A stretch of 64,000 nucleotides of DNA from Bin65 sp963665695. GTDB taxonomy: Bacteria; Pseudomonadota; Alphaproteobacteria; Bin65. Under the pieces are notes generated by a model. It was not told where the DNA came from. It saw nothing but the letters and a program-made list of their open reading frames with translations, and made no database searches. Of this stretch, positions 25,614-36,289 are shown one piece after another. The stretch covers positions 1,302,001-1,366,000 of the forward strand of contig OY762427.1 of assembly GCA_963665695.1 (NCBI GenBank). Direction: 5' to 3'. Within the stretch, counting starts at the first letter, position 1, and every line of letters starts with the position of its first letter. The translations under genes and the position numbers were made by a program.

Positions 25614-25895
25614 CCCGGATTTCTCACCGCAGTCACGGCCTGCGTCGCGTCCGGACGTTCGATCCGCCAGAAGCGGGCCGAAAAGCGTAGCGGGGGCTAC
25701 GGTCGAGGCCCGCGACGCCGCGGGCGGGCGTCCCCGGATTGCGAATTGGGTCGCGACCCGGAGGACGGCGCTGTCGGGCCGGCAGGGGGCGTCAAGCCGC
25801 TTGCCCGATGTCCCCGCATCGCGCCGCGCGGCTTTCCTGCCCTGCCGGCCCGACAGCGCCGCGCAGGTCATGACTGCGGTGAGAAATCCGGGCTA
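25611..25895. repeat. MITE-like element, copy 1
   Basis: A 285-bp element with 34-bp terminal inverted repeats (25611-25644 and 25862-25895, 2 mismatches) beginning TAGCCCGGATTTCTCACCGC. Nested inside is a second inverted repeat (GGCGCTGTCGGGCCGGCA, mirrored before 25860) that encloses a core of about 45 bp. It has no coding capacity. The same element occurs at 59703-59998 with the core inverted. Confidence 0.88.
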
Positions 25896-25905
25896 ACGAA
25901 CGGAT

Positions 25906-25935
25906 AGCGCCCCTTTCTTTCCTTACGGGGGCGCT
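25906..25935 (-). terminator. Hairpin downstream of lepA
   Basis: AGCGCCCC (25906-25913) pairs with GGGGCGCT (25928-25935) around a 14-nt loop, 17 bp after the lepA stop. There is no T-run on the minus strand side, so it may end transcription poorly or only protect the 3' end. Confidence 0.4.
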
Positions 25936-25952
25936 AACGAATAGATTTTGTC

Positions 25953-27767
<1,815 letters not shown>

Positions 27768-27872
27768 CGGGGCGGGGCGGAAGGAAACGGTCCGGGGCGG
27801 GCGACGGCCGGGAGGTAGCACCGCGCCGGCGCTGCGCCAATGGCGGAAATCCGGCGCAGCGAAGAAACCGGA

Positions 27873-28691
27873 TCAACCCATCCGCATCCCGCCGGAGATG
27901 GAGATGGTCTGGCCGGTCATGCCGTCGGATTCGGGCGAGGCGAGATAGACAGCGATATGGGCGATCTCCTCCGGCTGCAGCAGGCGGCCCGTCGGTATCC
28001 GGGCCACCATCGCCGCCTTGAAGGCGTCGAATTCCATGCCCGCCCGCTCGGCATGGCCCTCGAACGCGCCGATCATGTCGGTCTCGACGAAACCGGGGCA
28101 GATGGCGTTGACCCGGATGCCGGCGGCGGCGTTCTCCAGCGCGGCGCAGCGGGTCAGCGCGACGACGGCGTGCTTGGATGCGTTGTAGGCCGCCTGGTTC
28201 GGGCTTTCCCATTTTCCCGCGGTCGAGGCGATGTTGACAATCTTGCCCCGGCCCCGCTCCTGCATATGGCGCAGGGCGCGCTGCATGACGTGGAAGGCGC
28301 CGTAGGCGTTGACGCGCATGACCCGGTCGAACTCGGCCGCCGTGTACTCGGTGAACGGTTTGCCGGTGTAAATGCCGGCATTGTTGACCACGATGTCGAT
28401 CTCCCCGAAGGCGTCGACCGCGGCGGCGAACATGGCGTCCACGCCCGCCTCGTCGGCGACGTCCACCGCCGCGGTTGCGACCCGGCGGCCGGCGGCAGCC
28501 ACATGGTCTTCGATCCCGGCGAGGTTGGCGCGCGCGGTCGCGCTGAGGAACAGGTCGGCGCCCTCGCGGGCGAAAGCCTCGGCGATCGCCCGGCCGATGC
28601 CGCGGCTGGCGCCGGTGATCAGCGCCGTCGCCCCGGCGAGGCGTCCGGCATTCGGTGAAAGGGCGGGCGGGGAGTCGGTTTCGGTCGTCAT
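27873..28691 (-). CDS. Short-chain dehydrogenase/reductase (SDR)
   Basis: A 272-residue classical SDR. The cofactor motif TGASRGIG lies near residues 26-33, followed by NNAG (about 106), the catalytic Ser in NIASTAGKW, and YNASK (Tyr-x3-Lys). PGFVETDM and the C-terminal SISGGMRMG complete the fold. It resembles acetoacetyl-CoA/3-oxoacyl reductases and other NAD(P)H oxidoreductases; substrate cannot be assigned. The ATG at 28691 puts about 25 residues before the nucleotide-binding strand. It is divergent from ubiE, with a tandem repeat in the shared 198-bp upstream region. Confidence 0.9.
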   Translation of the reverse strand: MTTETDSPPALSPNAGRLAGATALITGASRGIGRAIAEAFAREGADLFLSATARANLAGIEDHVAAAGRRVATAAVDVADEAGVDAMFAAAVDAFGEIDIVVNNAGIYTGKPFTEYTAAEFDRVMRVNAYGAFHVMQRALRHMQERGRGKIVNIASTAGKWESPNQAAYNASKHAVVALTRCAALENAAAGIRVNAICPGFVETDMIGAFEGHAERAGMEFDAFKAAMVARIPTGRLLQPEEIAHIAVYLASPESDGMTGQTISISGGMRMG

Positions 28692-28781
28692 GGCGGCACC
28701 ATACGCCGGCCTGCCGGATTGACCAGTACCGCCCGCGCCGCAGCCGAAGCGCCGCGCGCTCCGTAACCGGCCGGGCGGCCG

Positions 28782-28846
28782 CCCATGCGATAACCCCATG
28801 CGATAACCCCATGCGATAACCCCATGCGATAACCCCATGCGATAAC
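28782..28846. repeat. Five perfect 13-bp tandem repeats in the SDR/ubiE intergenic region
   Basis: The unit CCCATGCGATAAC occurs five times without a mismatch, ending 43 bp before the ubiE ATG and 90 bp upstream of the SDR ATG. A 13-bp period is not a codon multiple and no gene spans it. Confidence 0.95.
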
Positions 28847-28889
28847 AAAGCGGCTGGCGGCGCGGCGGGTGCGCGTTTACCTGTGATCC

Positions 28890-29645
28890 ATGACAAATCC
28901 GGCCGACAGCAGCGACAGCGCCGATTTCGGCTTCCGCACCGTGGCGGCGGACGAGAAGCGGCGCCTGGTGCGCGGCGTGTTCGACAGCGTCGCGTCGCGC
29001 TACGACCTGATGAACGACCTGATGTCCGGCGGGCTGCACCGGTTGTGGAAACGCGAGCTGGTGGCCATGCTGCGCCCGTCGGCCGGCCGCACCCTGCTCG
29101 ACGTGGCCGGCGGCACCGGCGACGTCGCCTTCCTGTGGCGGCGCAAGGGCGGCGGGCCGGCCATCGTCTGCGACATCAACCCCGGCATGGTCGCCCAGGG
29201 GCGGGACCGCGGGATCGACCGGGGCATCCTGGAGGGCGTCGACTGGCTGTGCGGCGATGCCGAGCGGCTGCCGCTGCCGGACCGCAGCGTCGACGCCGTG
29301 ACCATCGCCTTCGGGCTGCGCAACGTGACGGACAAGCCGGCGGCGCTCGCCGACATGCGCCGGGTTCTGCGGCCGGGCGGGCGGTTCCTGTGCCTCGAAT
29401 TCGGCGCCGTGTCGGTCCCCCTGCTGGGCGACCTCTACGACCGCTATTCCTTCGCCGTCCTGCCGCGCATCGGCGAAGCCGTGACCGGCGACGGCGACGC
29501 CTACCGCTATCTGGTGGAGAGCATCCGCCGTTTCCCGCCGCAGCCGGAGTTGGCGGCGACGATGACCGGCGCCGGGTTCGCCCGGGTGAACTGGCGCGAT
29601 CTTACCGGCGGCATCGTCGCCATCCATTCGGGCTGGCGGATCTAG
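28890..29645 (+). CDS. ubiE: Ubiquinone/menaquinone biosynthesis C-methyltransferase UbiE
   Basis: A 251-residue SAM-dependent methyltransferase. Motif I is LLDVAGGTGDVAF, and the family signatures YDLMNDLMSGGLHRLWK and FGLRNVTD (with RRVLRPGG later) are present. It C-methylates the benzoquinol ring in the ubiquinone pathway. The start ATG at 28890 gives a short acidic N-tail (DSSDSAD) before FGFRTVAADEKRRLV. ubiB follows after 25 bp, the common alphaproteobacterial pair, so both are probably on one message. Confidence 0.97.
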   Translation: MTNPADSSDSADFGFRTVAADEKRRLVRGVFDSVASRYDLMNDLMSGGLHRLWKRELVAMLRPSAGRTLLDVAGGTGDVAFLWRRKGGGPAIVCDINPGMVAQGRDRGIDRGILEGVDWLCGDAERLPLPDRSVDAVTIAFGLRNVTDKPAALADMRRVLRPGGRFLCLEFGAVSVPLLGDLYDRYSFAVLPRIGEAVTGDGDAYRYLVESIRRFPPQPELAATMTGAGFARVNWRDLTGGIVAIHSGWRI

Positions 29646-29670
29646 GGTCCGGCGGTCCTGCGCGCGCCCG

Positions 29671-31182
29671 ATGTTCCGCTCCGTCCGCAACGTTTCCCGG
29701 CTGATCGCCATCGCCTATACGCTGGCGCGCCACGATGCGCTGTTCCCGCTCGAACAGCTCCATATCGCGCCGTTCGCGCTGTGGATCGGCCGGCGCTTCC
29801 GCAAGCGGCGGATCGCGGGCCGGCCGGGCGAGCGGCTGGCGCTGGCGCTCCAGCGCCTGGGCCCGAGTTTCATCAAGCTCGGCCAGATGCTGTCGACCCG
29901 GCCCGACCTTCTGGGCGAGCGGGTCGCGGGCGACCTGGCGGCGCTGCAGGACCGGCTGCCGCCGTTCGACGGCGTTCTGGCGCGGCGCACGATCGAGGAG
30001 GAATTCGGCCGCCCGGTCAGCGAACTGTTCCGGCAGTTCGACAACCGGGCCGTTGCCGCCGCGTCCATCGCCCAGGTGCATTTCGCCGTTACGGCCGACG
30101 GCCGGGAGGTCGCCGTCAAGGTGCTGCGCCCGGAGATCGAGGCCGCCTTCGCGCGCGATCTCGACCTGCTTTACTGGATCGCCGGGCTGGCGCACCGGCT
30201 GCGGCCGGACCTGCGCCGGCTCAAGCCCGTCGAGGCGGTCAGGACCTTCGCCGATTCGACCCGGGTGGAAATGGACCTGCGCATGGAGGCTGCCGCCGCG
30301 CGCGAACTGGGCGAGAATTTCGACGGCGACCCGACCTTCCGCACGCCGGACGTGGACTGGGAGCGCACCGGCCGCCGGGTGCTCACCCTGGAGCGGATCC
30401 AGGGCATTCCGGTCGATCAGCGCGACCGCCTGATCGAAGCCGGCCACGACCCGACCGGGATTCTCGGCAACGCGGCGGCGGTGTTCTTCAACCAGGTGTT
30501 CCGCGACGGCTTCTTCCATGCCGACCAGCATCCCGGCAACGCCTTCGTCGATGCGGGGGGCCGGATCGTCGCCGTCGATTTCGGCATCATGGGCCGTCTC
30601 GACCGTGAGACCCGCTACTATCTGGCCGACATGCTGATGGGCTTCCTGCGCCGCGACTACCGGGCGGTCGCCGACGTCCATTTCCGCGCCGGCTATATCC
30701 CGCCGCACCAGTCGCGCGCCGCCTTCGCGCTGGCGCTGCGCGCGATCGCCGAGCCGATCTTCGACCGCCCGCTGCACGACATTTCGATCGCCCGGCTGCT
30801 CGGCCTGCTGTTCCAGGTGACCGAGCGGTTCGAGATGGAGACGCAGCCGCAGCTGCTGCTGTTGCAGAAGACGATGCTTGTGACAGAGGGCGTTGGCCGC
30901 ACGCTCAACCCGGACATCAACATGTGGACGCTCGCCCGGCCGCTGATCGAAGCCTGGATGCGCGAGCACCGCGGCCCGCAGGCCCGCATCGCCGAACAGG
31001 TGCGCGCCGTCGCGGAGGCCGCCGAGCGCCTGCCGGCCACGATGCGCAACCTCGACCGGGCGCTCGAACGCATGAACCGCCCCGAAGAGCCGGCCGGGCC
31101 GGACATGGCGCACCGCCTCTGGCCGGTCTGGACCGGCATTGCCCTGCTCGGCGCTGCGGTGCTGGCGCTGATCCTCGGATAG
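29671..31182 (+). CDS. ubiB: UbiB, ATPase/kinase-like factor for ubiquinone biosynthesis
   Basis: A 503-residue protein of the ABC1/ADCK/UbiB family. The KxGQ motif is KLGQMLSTRPDLLGE, the ASIAQVH Ala-rich loop is VAAASIAQVH, VAVKVLRP carries the lysine, and FFHADQHPGN and VAVDFGIMG form the metal-binding site. One or two C-terminal TM helices (LWPVWTGIALLGAAVLALIL) anchor it to the inner membrane. It is needed for quinone head-group modification, probably as an ATPase that frees lipid intermediates. It follows ubiE by 25 bp. Confidence 0.96.
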   Translation: MFRSVRNVSRLIAIAYTLARHDALFPLEQLHIAPFALWIGRRFRKRRIAGRPGERLALALQRLGPSFIKLGQMLSTRPDLLGERVAGDLAALQDRLPPFDGVLARRTIEEEFGRPVSELFRQFDNRAVAAASIAQVHFAVTADGREVAVKVLRPEIEAAFARDLDLLYWIAGLAHRLRPDLRRLKPVEAVRTFADSTRVEMDLRMEAAAARELGENFDGDPTFRTPDVDWERTGRRVLTLERIQGIPVDQRDRLIEAGHDPTGILGNAAAVFFNQVFRDGFFHADQHPGNAFVDAGGRIVAVDFGIMGRLDRETRYYLADMLMGFLRRDYRAVADVHFRAGYIPPHQSRAAFALALRAIAEPIFDRPLHDISIARLLGLLFQVTERFEMETQPQLLLLQKTMLVTEGVGRTLNPDINMWTLARPLIEAWMREHRGPQARIAEQVRAVAEAAERLPATMRNLDRALERMNRPEEPAGPDMAHRLWPVWTGIALLGAAVLALILG

Positions 31183-31309
31183 CCCGGCCCAAGGGCCGGT
31201 CGCCAAAACACTTGCTTCGGGTTTGCCGTCTTGTCACTTTGCGCCCCCATGAAACGGGGCCGCGCGCAGCGCCCCGAACCAAAAGAACAGGCCCAGGGAG
31301 AAGCATGGC

Positions 31310-33337
31310 ATGGCCGGAACCACCGATCCGAGATGCGTTGCGTTGGTCGGACCGTATCTGAGCGGCAAGACGACCCTTCTGGAAGCCATGCTGATGGCGG
31401 CCGGCAGGATCCAGCGCAAGGGCAGCGTGCCCGCCGGCAACACGGTCGGCGACGCCTCGCCGGAATCGCGCGACCGGGAGATGAGCACCGAGATCAACGT
31501 CGCCAATTTCGACTATCTCGGCGACCGCTGGACGGTGCTGGACTGCCCCGGCTCGGTCGAGTTCCAGCAGGATGCGCGCCATGCGCTGATGGTCGCCGAT
31601 ATCGCCGTGGTGGTCTGCGAGCCGTCGGTCGACAAGGCGATGATGACCGCGCCGGTCCTGAAATTCCTCGACGACCATGGAATTCCGCACTGCCTGTTCC
31701 TCAACAAGATCGACCATATGGCCGGGACCACCGTTCCGGAGATGATGGAGGCGCTGCAGGGCGCCTCGGACAAGCCGCTGGTGCTGCGCCATGTGCCGAT
31801 CGCCAACGGCGAGGCGATCACCGGCTATGTCGACCTGGCGAGCGAACGGGCCTACGAATACCAGCCCGGCAACGAATCGAAGCTGATCCAGATCCCGTCC
31901 GAGATGGAGGACGACGGCGCGTTGGCGCGGCAGGAAATGCTCGAGTCCCTGGCGGATTTCGACGACGGCCTGCTGGAACAGTTGCTCGAAGACGCTATTC
32001 CGCCCAAGGAAGAGGTTTACGGCTACCTGACCGCGACCCTGCGGTCGGACAGTATCGTCCCGGTGTTCATCGGCTCAGCCCAGAACGACGCCGGCATCCG
32101 GCGGCTGCTCAAGGTGCTGCGCCACGAAGCGCCCGGCGTGGCGTCGGTCCGCGAGCGGCTGGAACTGGACGGCTGGAGCGGCAACGGCGCGACCGTCTTC
32201 AAGACCCTCTACATGCCCCACACCGGCAAGCTCTCGATCGCCCGCGTCCTGGACGGCGAGATCAAGGACGGCATGACGCTGAACGGCACGCGGGTGAGCG
32301 GCATGAACCGGCTCAACGGCTACGATCAGGAGAAGGTTGCCGCCGCTGCAAGGGGCGATGTCGTGGCCCTCGGCCGGATGGAAGCGGTCAAGACCGGGGA
32401 GACCCTGGCCGACGGCGGCGATGCGCCGGATTCCCTGTGGCCCGTGCCGGCCATGCCGCTGTTCGCGCTCGCCGTGCAGGCGGAAAGGCGCGAGGACGAG
32501 GTCAAGCTCACCGGCGCCATGAGCCGGATGGCCGAGGAGGATCCGTCGCTCATCCTCGAACACAACCAGGACACCCGCGAGTTGGTGCTGGCCGGCCAGG
32601 GCGAGATCCATCTCAGGGTCGCGATCGACCGGCTCAAGAGCAAATACAACCTGACAGTGGCGAGCCGCCGGCCGAAGGTCGCCTACAAGGAGACGATCAA
32701 GCAGCCGGTCTCCCAGCACGCCCGGCACAAGAAGCAGTCCGGCGGCCACGGCCAGTTCGGCGACGTGCATGTCGATATCGCGCCGCTGCCGCGCGGCGCG
32801 GGCTTCGAGTTCCAGGACACGATCGTCGGCGGCCGGGTGCCGCGCCAGTACATTCCGGCGGTCGAGGCCGGGGTGAAGGAGTATTTGTCGTCCGGGCCGC
32901 TCGGCTTTCCCGTGGTCGACGTCTCGGTGACGCTGACCGACGGCCAGTATCATTCGGTCGACAGTTCCGACCAGGCCTTCAAGACCGCCGGCTCGCTCGC
33001 CATGCGCGAGGGCATGCCGAAGGCGCGTCCGGTGCTGCTCGAGCCGATCTACGACGTGAAGATATCGGCGCCGTCCCACTTCACGTCGAACATCCAGGGC
33101 CTGATCAGCGGCCGGCGGGGCCAGATCCTCGGCTTCGATTCCAAGGCCGGCTGGAACAACTGGGACGAGATCGGCGCCAAGCTGCCCCAGGCCGAACTGC
33201 AGGACCTGATCATCGAACTGCGCTCGCTGACCCAGGGCGTCGGCACCTTCGAATACGCCTTCGACTATCTCCAGGAACTAACCGGCCGCCTCGCCGACCA
33301 GGTCGTCCAGGCCTACAGCGAAAGCGACGCAGGCTGA
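31310..33337 (+). CDS. Elongation factor G-like GTPase (EF-G paralogue)
   Basis: A 675-residue translational GTPase with EF-G domain order. The P-loop is GPYLSGKTT (14-22), NKID is G4, and domains II-V follow (for example RLKSKYNLTVASRRPKVAYK and GRRGQILGFDSKAGWN). The G3 motif reads DCPGSVEF, whereas EF-G has DTPGHVDF, so the catalytic His is a Ser at residue 82. It is shorter than fusA products and is not in a str operon, so it is a paralogue, not the main EF-G. Its cellular role is not established for this branch. It stands alone, convergent with dxs. Confidence 0.88.
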   Translation: MAGTTDPRCVALVGPYLSGKTTLLEAMLMAAGRIQRKGSVPAGNTVGDASPESRDREMSTEINVANFDYLGDRWTVLDCPGSVEFQQDARHALMVADIAVVVCEPSVDKAMMTAPVLKFLDDHGIPHCLFLNKIDHMAGTTVPEMMEALQGASDKPLVLRHVPIANGEAITGYVDLASERAYEYQPGNESKLIQIPSEMEDDGALARQEMLESLADFDDGLLEQLLEDAIPPKEEVYGYLTATLRSDSIVPVFIGSAQNDAGIRRLLKVLRHEAPGVASVRERLELDGWSGNGATVFKTLYMPHTGKLSIARVLDGEIKDGMTLNGTRVSGMNRLNGYDQEKVAAAARGDVVALGRMEAVKTGETLADGGDAPDSLWPVPAMPLFALAVQAERREDEVKLTGAMSRMAEEDPSLILEHNQDTRELVLAGQGEIHLRVAIDRLKSKYNLTVASRRPKVAYKETIKQPVSQHARHKKQSGGHGQFGDVHVDIAPLPRGAGFEFQDTIVGGRVPRQYIPAVEAGVKEYLSSGPLGFPVVDVSVTLTDGQYHSVDSSDQAFKTAGSLAMREGMPKARPVLLEPIYDVKISAPSHFTSNIQGLISGRRGQILGFDSKAGWNNWDEIGAKLPQAELQDLIIELRSLTQGVGTFEYAFDYLQELTGRLADQVVQAYSESDAG

Positions 33338-33381
33338 GGCGCGCGCAGGCGTTCCTCGACAATGCGAGTTGATAGTCGCCC

Positions 33382-35310
33382 CTACGCCGTGAGTTCCACG
33401 TCCCCGGCGTCCGCGCCGAGGGCGCTCAGCGCAGTATGCACGATGTGGCGCGCGCTGAGGCCGGCGGCCTCGACCTGTTTTTCCGGCTTGTCCTGGTCGA
33501 AGAAGCGGTCGGCCTGGACCATCGGCCGGAATTTCAGCGTGCCGCGGTCGAGCAGGCCGTCATGGCTCATGAACTGGCCGACGAAGCTGCCGAAGCCGCC
33601 GATCGATCCCTCCTCGACGGTGATAAGCAGTTCGTGTTCGCGGGCGAGGCGCCGGATCAGATCTTCGTCGAGCGGCTTGGCGAAGCGCGCATCGGCCACC
33701 GTCGCGCTCCAGCCGCGCGCCGCCAGCTCGTCCGCGGCCGCCAGCGAATCCTGCAGCCGCTGGCCGTAGGAGAGGATGGCGACCGCATTGCCTTCGCGCA
33801 CGATCCGGCCCTTGCCGATCTCCAGGGGCGCGCCTTCTTCCGGCATGTCCAGGCCGACGCCTTCGCCGCGCGGGTAGCGGAAGGCGCAGGGCCGGTCGTC
33901 GACGGCGACGGCGGTCGCCACCATGTGGACCAGGTCGGCCTCGTCCGAACAGGCCATCAGCACGAAGCCGGGCAGGCAGCCGAGATAGGCGATGTCGAAC
34001 GAGCCGGCGTGGGTCTGGCCGTCGGCGCCGACCTGCCCGGCCCGGTCCATGGCGAAGCGCACCGGCAGTTTCTGGATCGCCACATCGTGAACGATCTGGT
34101 CGTAGCCGCGCTGGAGGAAGGTGGAATAGATCGCGCAAAACGGCTTCATGCCGTCGGCGGCGAGACCGCCGGCGAACGTCACGGCATGCTGCTCGGCGAT
34201 GCCGACATCGAAGGTGCGGTCCGGGAACGCCTTGCCGAACAGGTCGACGCCGGTCCCCGACGGCATGGCCGCCGTGATCGCCACGATCTTGTCGTCCTTC
34301 TCCGCCTCCTTGATCAGGGCGTTGGCGAAGACCTTGGTGTAGCTCGGCGCGTTCGACGGCGGCTTGTAAAGCTCGCCGGTGACGACATCGAACTTGCCGA
34401 CGCCGTGATACCGGTCGGCGGAGGATTCGGCGGGTTCGTAGCCCTTGCCCTTCTTGGTGACGCAGTGAACCAGGATCGGGCCGCCCTGCGGATCGTCGCG
34501 GACGTTTTTCAGGACGGGAATCAGGTGGTCCAGATTGTGCCCGTCGATCGGGCCGACATAGTAGAGGCCCAGTTCCTCGAACAGGGTGCCGCCGGTCAGG
34601 AAGCCGCGGGCATATTCCTCCGCCCGCTGGGCCGCGCGCTCGATCTGGCGCGGGAACTTCTCGGCCAGCATCATCGTGAGTTGCCGGACCGACCGGAAGC
34701 TGCGCGAGGAGATCAGCCGGCTGAGATAGGCCGACAGCCCGCCCACCGGCGGCGCGATCGACATATCGTTGTCGTTCAGGACGACGATCAGGCGCGCGCC
34801 CGTGACCGCCGCGTTGTTCATCGCCTCATAGGCCATGCCGGCGCTCATGGCGCCGTCGCCGATCACGGCGATGACGTGGCGGCCTTCCTTTTTCTGAAGC
34901 TCGCCCGACACGGCAAAGCCGAGTCCGGCGGAAATCGAGGTCGAACTGTGCGCGGCGCCGAACGGGTCGTAAACGCTCTCCGACCGTTTGGTGAAGCCGT
35001 AGAGGCCGCCGCCCTGGCGGATCGTGCGGATCCGGTCGCGCCGTTCGGTGAGAATTTTGTGGGGATAGCATTGATGGCCGACATCCCAGATCAGGATGTC
35101 GTCGGGCGTATCGAACAGATAGTGGATCGCCGCGGTCAGCTCGACGACGCCGAGGCCGGCGCCGAGATGCCCGCCGGTGACCGACACGGCATCGACCGTC
35201 TCGGCCCGCAACTCGTCGGCGAACTGGCGCAGCTCCTTGATATCGAGCTTGCGCAGGTCGGCCGGAGACTTGACCTTGTCGAGCAAGGGCGTCTTGCTGG
35301 TCTTCGACAT
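33382..35310 (-). CDS. dxs: 1-Deoxy-D-xylulose-5-phosphate synthase
   Basis: A 642-residue cytoplasmic enzyme that joins pyruvate and glyceraldehyde 3-phosphate, the first MEP-pathway step, using thiamine diphosphate. The ThDP motif is VIGDGAMSAGMAYEAMNNA with its closing NDN (VVLNDNDMSIAPP). The N-terminal HLGAGLGVVELTAAIHY and the central GIAEQHAVTFAGGLA are typical. The C-terminal domain carries GSIGGFGSFVGQF. Length is standard. ispA starts upstream on the same strand with only 47 bp between, so xseB-ispA-dxs form one unit supplying isoprenoid precursors; ispG of the same pathway is at 48.8 kb. Confidence 0.97.
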   Translation of the reverse strand: MSKTSKTPLLDKVKSPADLRKLDIKELRQFADELRAETVDAVSVTGGHLGAGLGVVELTAAIHYLFDTPDDILIWDVGHQCYPHKILTERRDRIRTIRQGGGLYGFTKRSESVYDPFGAAHSSTSISAGLGFAVSGELQKKEGRHVIAVIGDGAMSAGMAYEAMNNAAVTGARLIVVLNDNDMSIAPPVGGLSAYLSRLISSRSFRSVRQLTMMLAEKFPRQIERAAQRAEEYARGFLTGGTLFEELGLYYVGPIDGHNLDHLIPVLKNVRDDPQGGPILVHCVTKKGKGYEPAESSADRYHGVGKFDVVTGELYKPPSNAPSYTKVFANALIKEAEKDDKIVAITAAMPSGTGVDLFGKAFPDRTFDVGIAEQHAVTFAGGLAADGMKPFCAIYSTFLQRGYDQIVHDVAIQKLPVRFAMDRAGQVGADGQTHAGSFDIAYLGCLPGFVLMACSDEADLVHMVATAVAVDDRPCAFRYPRGEGVGLDMPEEGAPLEIGKGRIVREGNAVAILSYGQRLQDSLAAADELAARGWSATVADARFAKPLDEDLIRRLAREHELLITVEEGSIGGFGSFVGQFMSHDGLLDRGTLKFRPMVQADRFFDQDKPEKQVEAAGLSARHIVHTALSALGADAGDVELTA

Positions 35311-35357
35311 GATGGACTCCGTCTCGAGAGAGGAAATTCCGGTTCAACTGCCGCGCA

Positions 35358-36266
35358 TCAGGCCCGCCGCCCCACGACGAAGTGCGCCGCTTGCCGAAGC
35401 AGATCGGCGCGCGTCCCGAAACAATCAAGCACCTCAACTGCCTGAATTACAAGCGAATTGGCGCGTTCGCGGGCGGCGTCAAGGCCCAGGATCGAAATGA
35501 AAGTCGCCTTTCCGGCGCCCGCGTCCTTGCCCACCTTCTTGCCGACTTCGGCCGCATTGCCGGTTTCGTCCAGGATGTCGTCGGCAATCTGGAACGCGAG
35601 CCCGAGATCCTCGGTATAGGCCGCCAGCGCCGAGCGCTCCGCTTCGTTCGCCCCGCCAAGGATCGCTCCGGCCTGGCAGGACACGTCGAACAGGCGGCCG
35701 GTCTTCAGGCGCTGCAAACGGACGATCTGTTCCAGGGTGAAGCCGGCACCGTCCGTCTCGGCGGCAATGTCGAACATCTGGCCGCCGACCATGCCCCGGG
35801 CGCCGGCAGCCGCTGCCAGCGCCGCAACCAGGCCGGCCCGCACCTCGCCGTCGGGGTGGGTCGCCGGATCGGCGAGCACTTCGAAGGCCAGGGTCTGGAG
35901 GGCGTCGCCGGCCAGGATCGCGGTCGCTTCGTCGAAGGCGACATGGTTCGAAGGCCGGCCCCGGCGCAGGTCGTCGTCGTCCATTGCCGGCAGGTCGTCA
36001 TGGACCAAGGAATAGCAGTGGACGAACTCGATCGCCGCGCCGGCGCGCAGGCTGCGGCTGTCCGGTACGTCGAACAGCCGGGCCGTCTGGACCGTCAGGA
36101 AGGGCCGCAGCCGCTTGCCGCCGTCCAGGCTGGCATAGGCCATCGCCTCGAACACGCGCGTTTCCGGCCCGTCGCCCCGCGGCAGCAGGGCGGCCAGGGT
36201 TTCCTCGATCCGGTCGGCGATTTCGGTCATCGCCGTTCTCAGGCTGGGTTCGTCGGACACGGCCAT
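35358..36266 (-). CDS. ispA: Farnesyl (polyprenyl) diphosphate synthase
   Basis: A 302-residue trans-prenyltransferase. The first Asp-rich motif is DDLPAMDDDDLRRG, the second is FQIADDILDETG, and GGKRLRPFL binds the allylic/IPP phosphates. The residues before the first motif (HCYSLVHDD) fit the short-chain FPP/GPP synthase group. It condenses IPP with DMAPP/GPP to FPP for quinone tails and cell-wall lipid. The ATG at 36266 gives VSDEPSLRTAMTEIADRIEE as the start; the second Met (TEIADRI) is also possible. It lies 23 bp after xseB and 47 bp before dxs. Confidence 0.93.
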   Translation of the reverse strand: MAVSDEPSLRTAMTEIADRIEETLAALLPRGDGPETRVFEAMAYASLDGGKRLRPFLTVQTARLFDVPDSRSLRAGAAIEFVHCYSLVHDDLPAMDDDDLRRGRPSNHVAFDEATAILAGDALQTLAFEVLADPATHPDGEVRAGLVAALAAAAGARGMVGGQMFDIAAETDGAGFTLEQIVRLQRLKTGRLFDVSCQAGAILGGANEAERSALAAYTEDLGLAFQIADDILDETGNAAEVGKKVGKDAGAGKATFISILGLDAARERANSLVIQAVEVLDCFGTRADLLRQAAHFVVGRRA

Positions 36267-36289
36267 TCCGGGGCGCGATTCTGCGGAGG

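Noticed and set aside
28782..28846. CRISPR array
   Set aside because: The 13-bp units are directly adjacent with no spacers, and no cas genes are in the window.
31184..31199. Terminator after ubiB (CCGGCCC-AA-GGGCCGG)
   Set aside because: The palindrome is perfect but the loop is only 2 nt and no T-run follows; it may be chance in GC-rich DNA.
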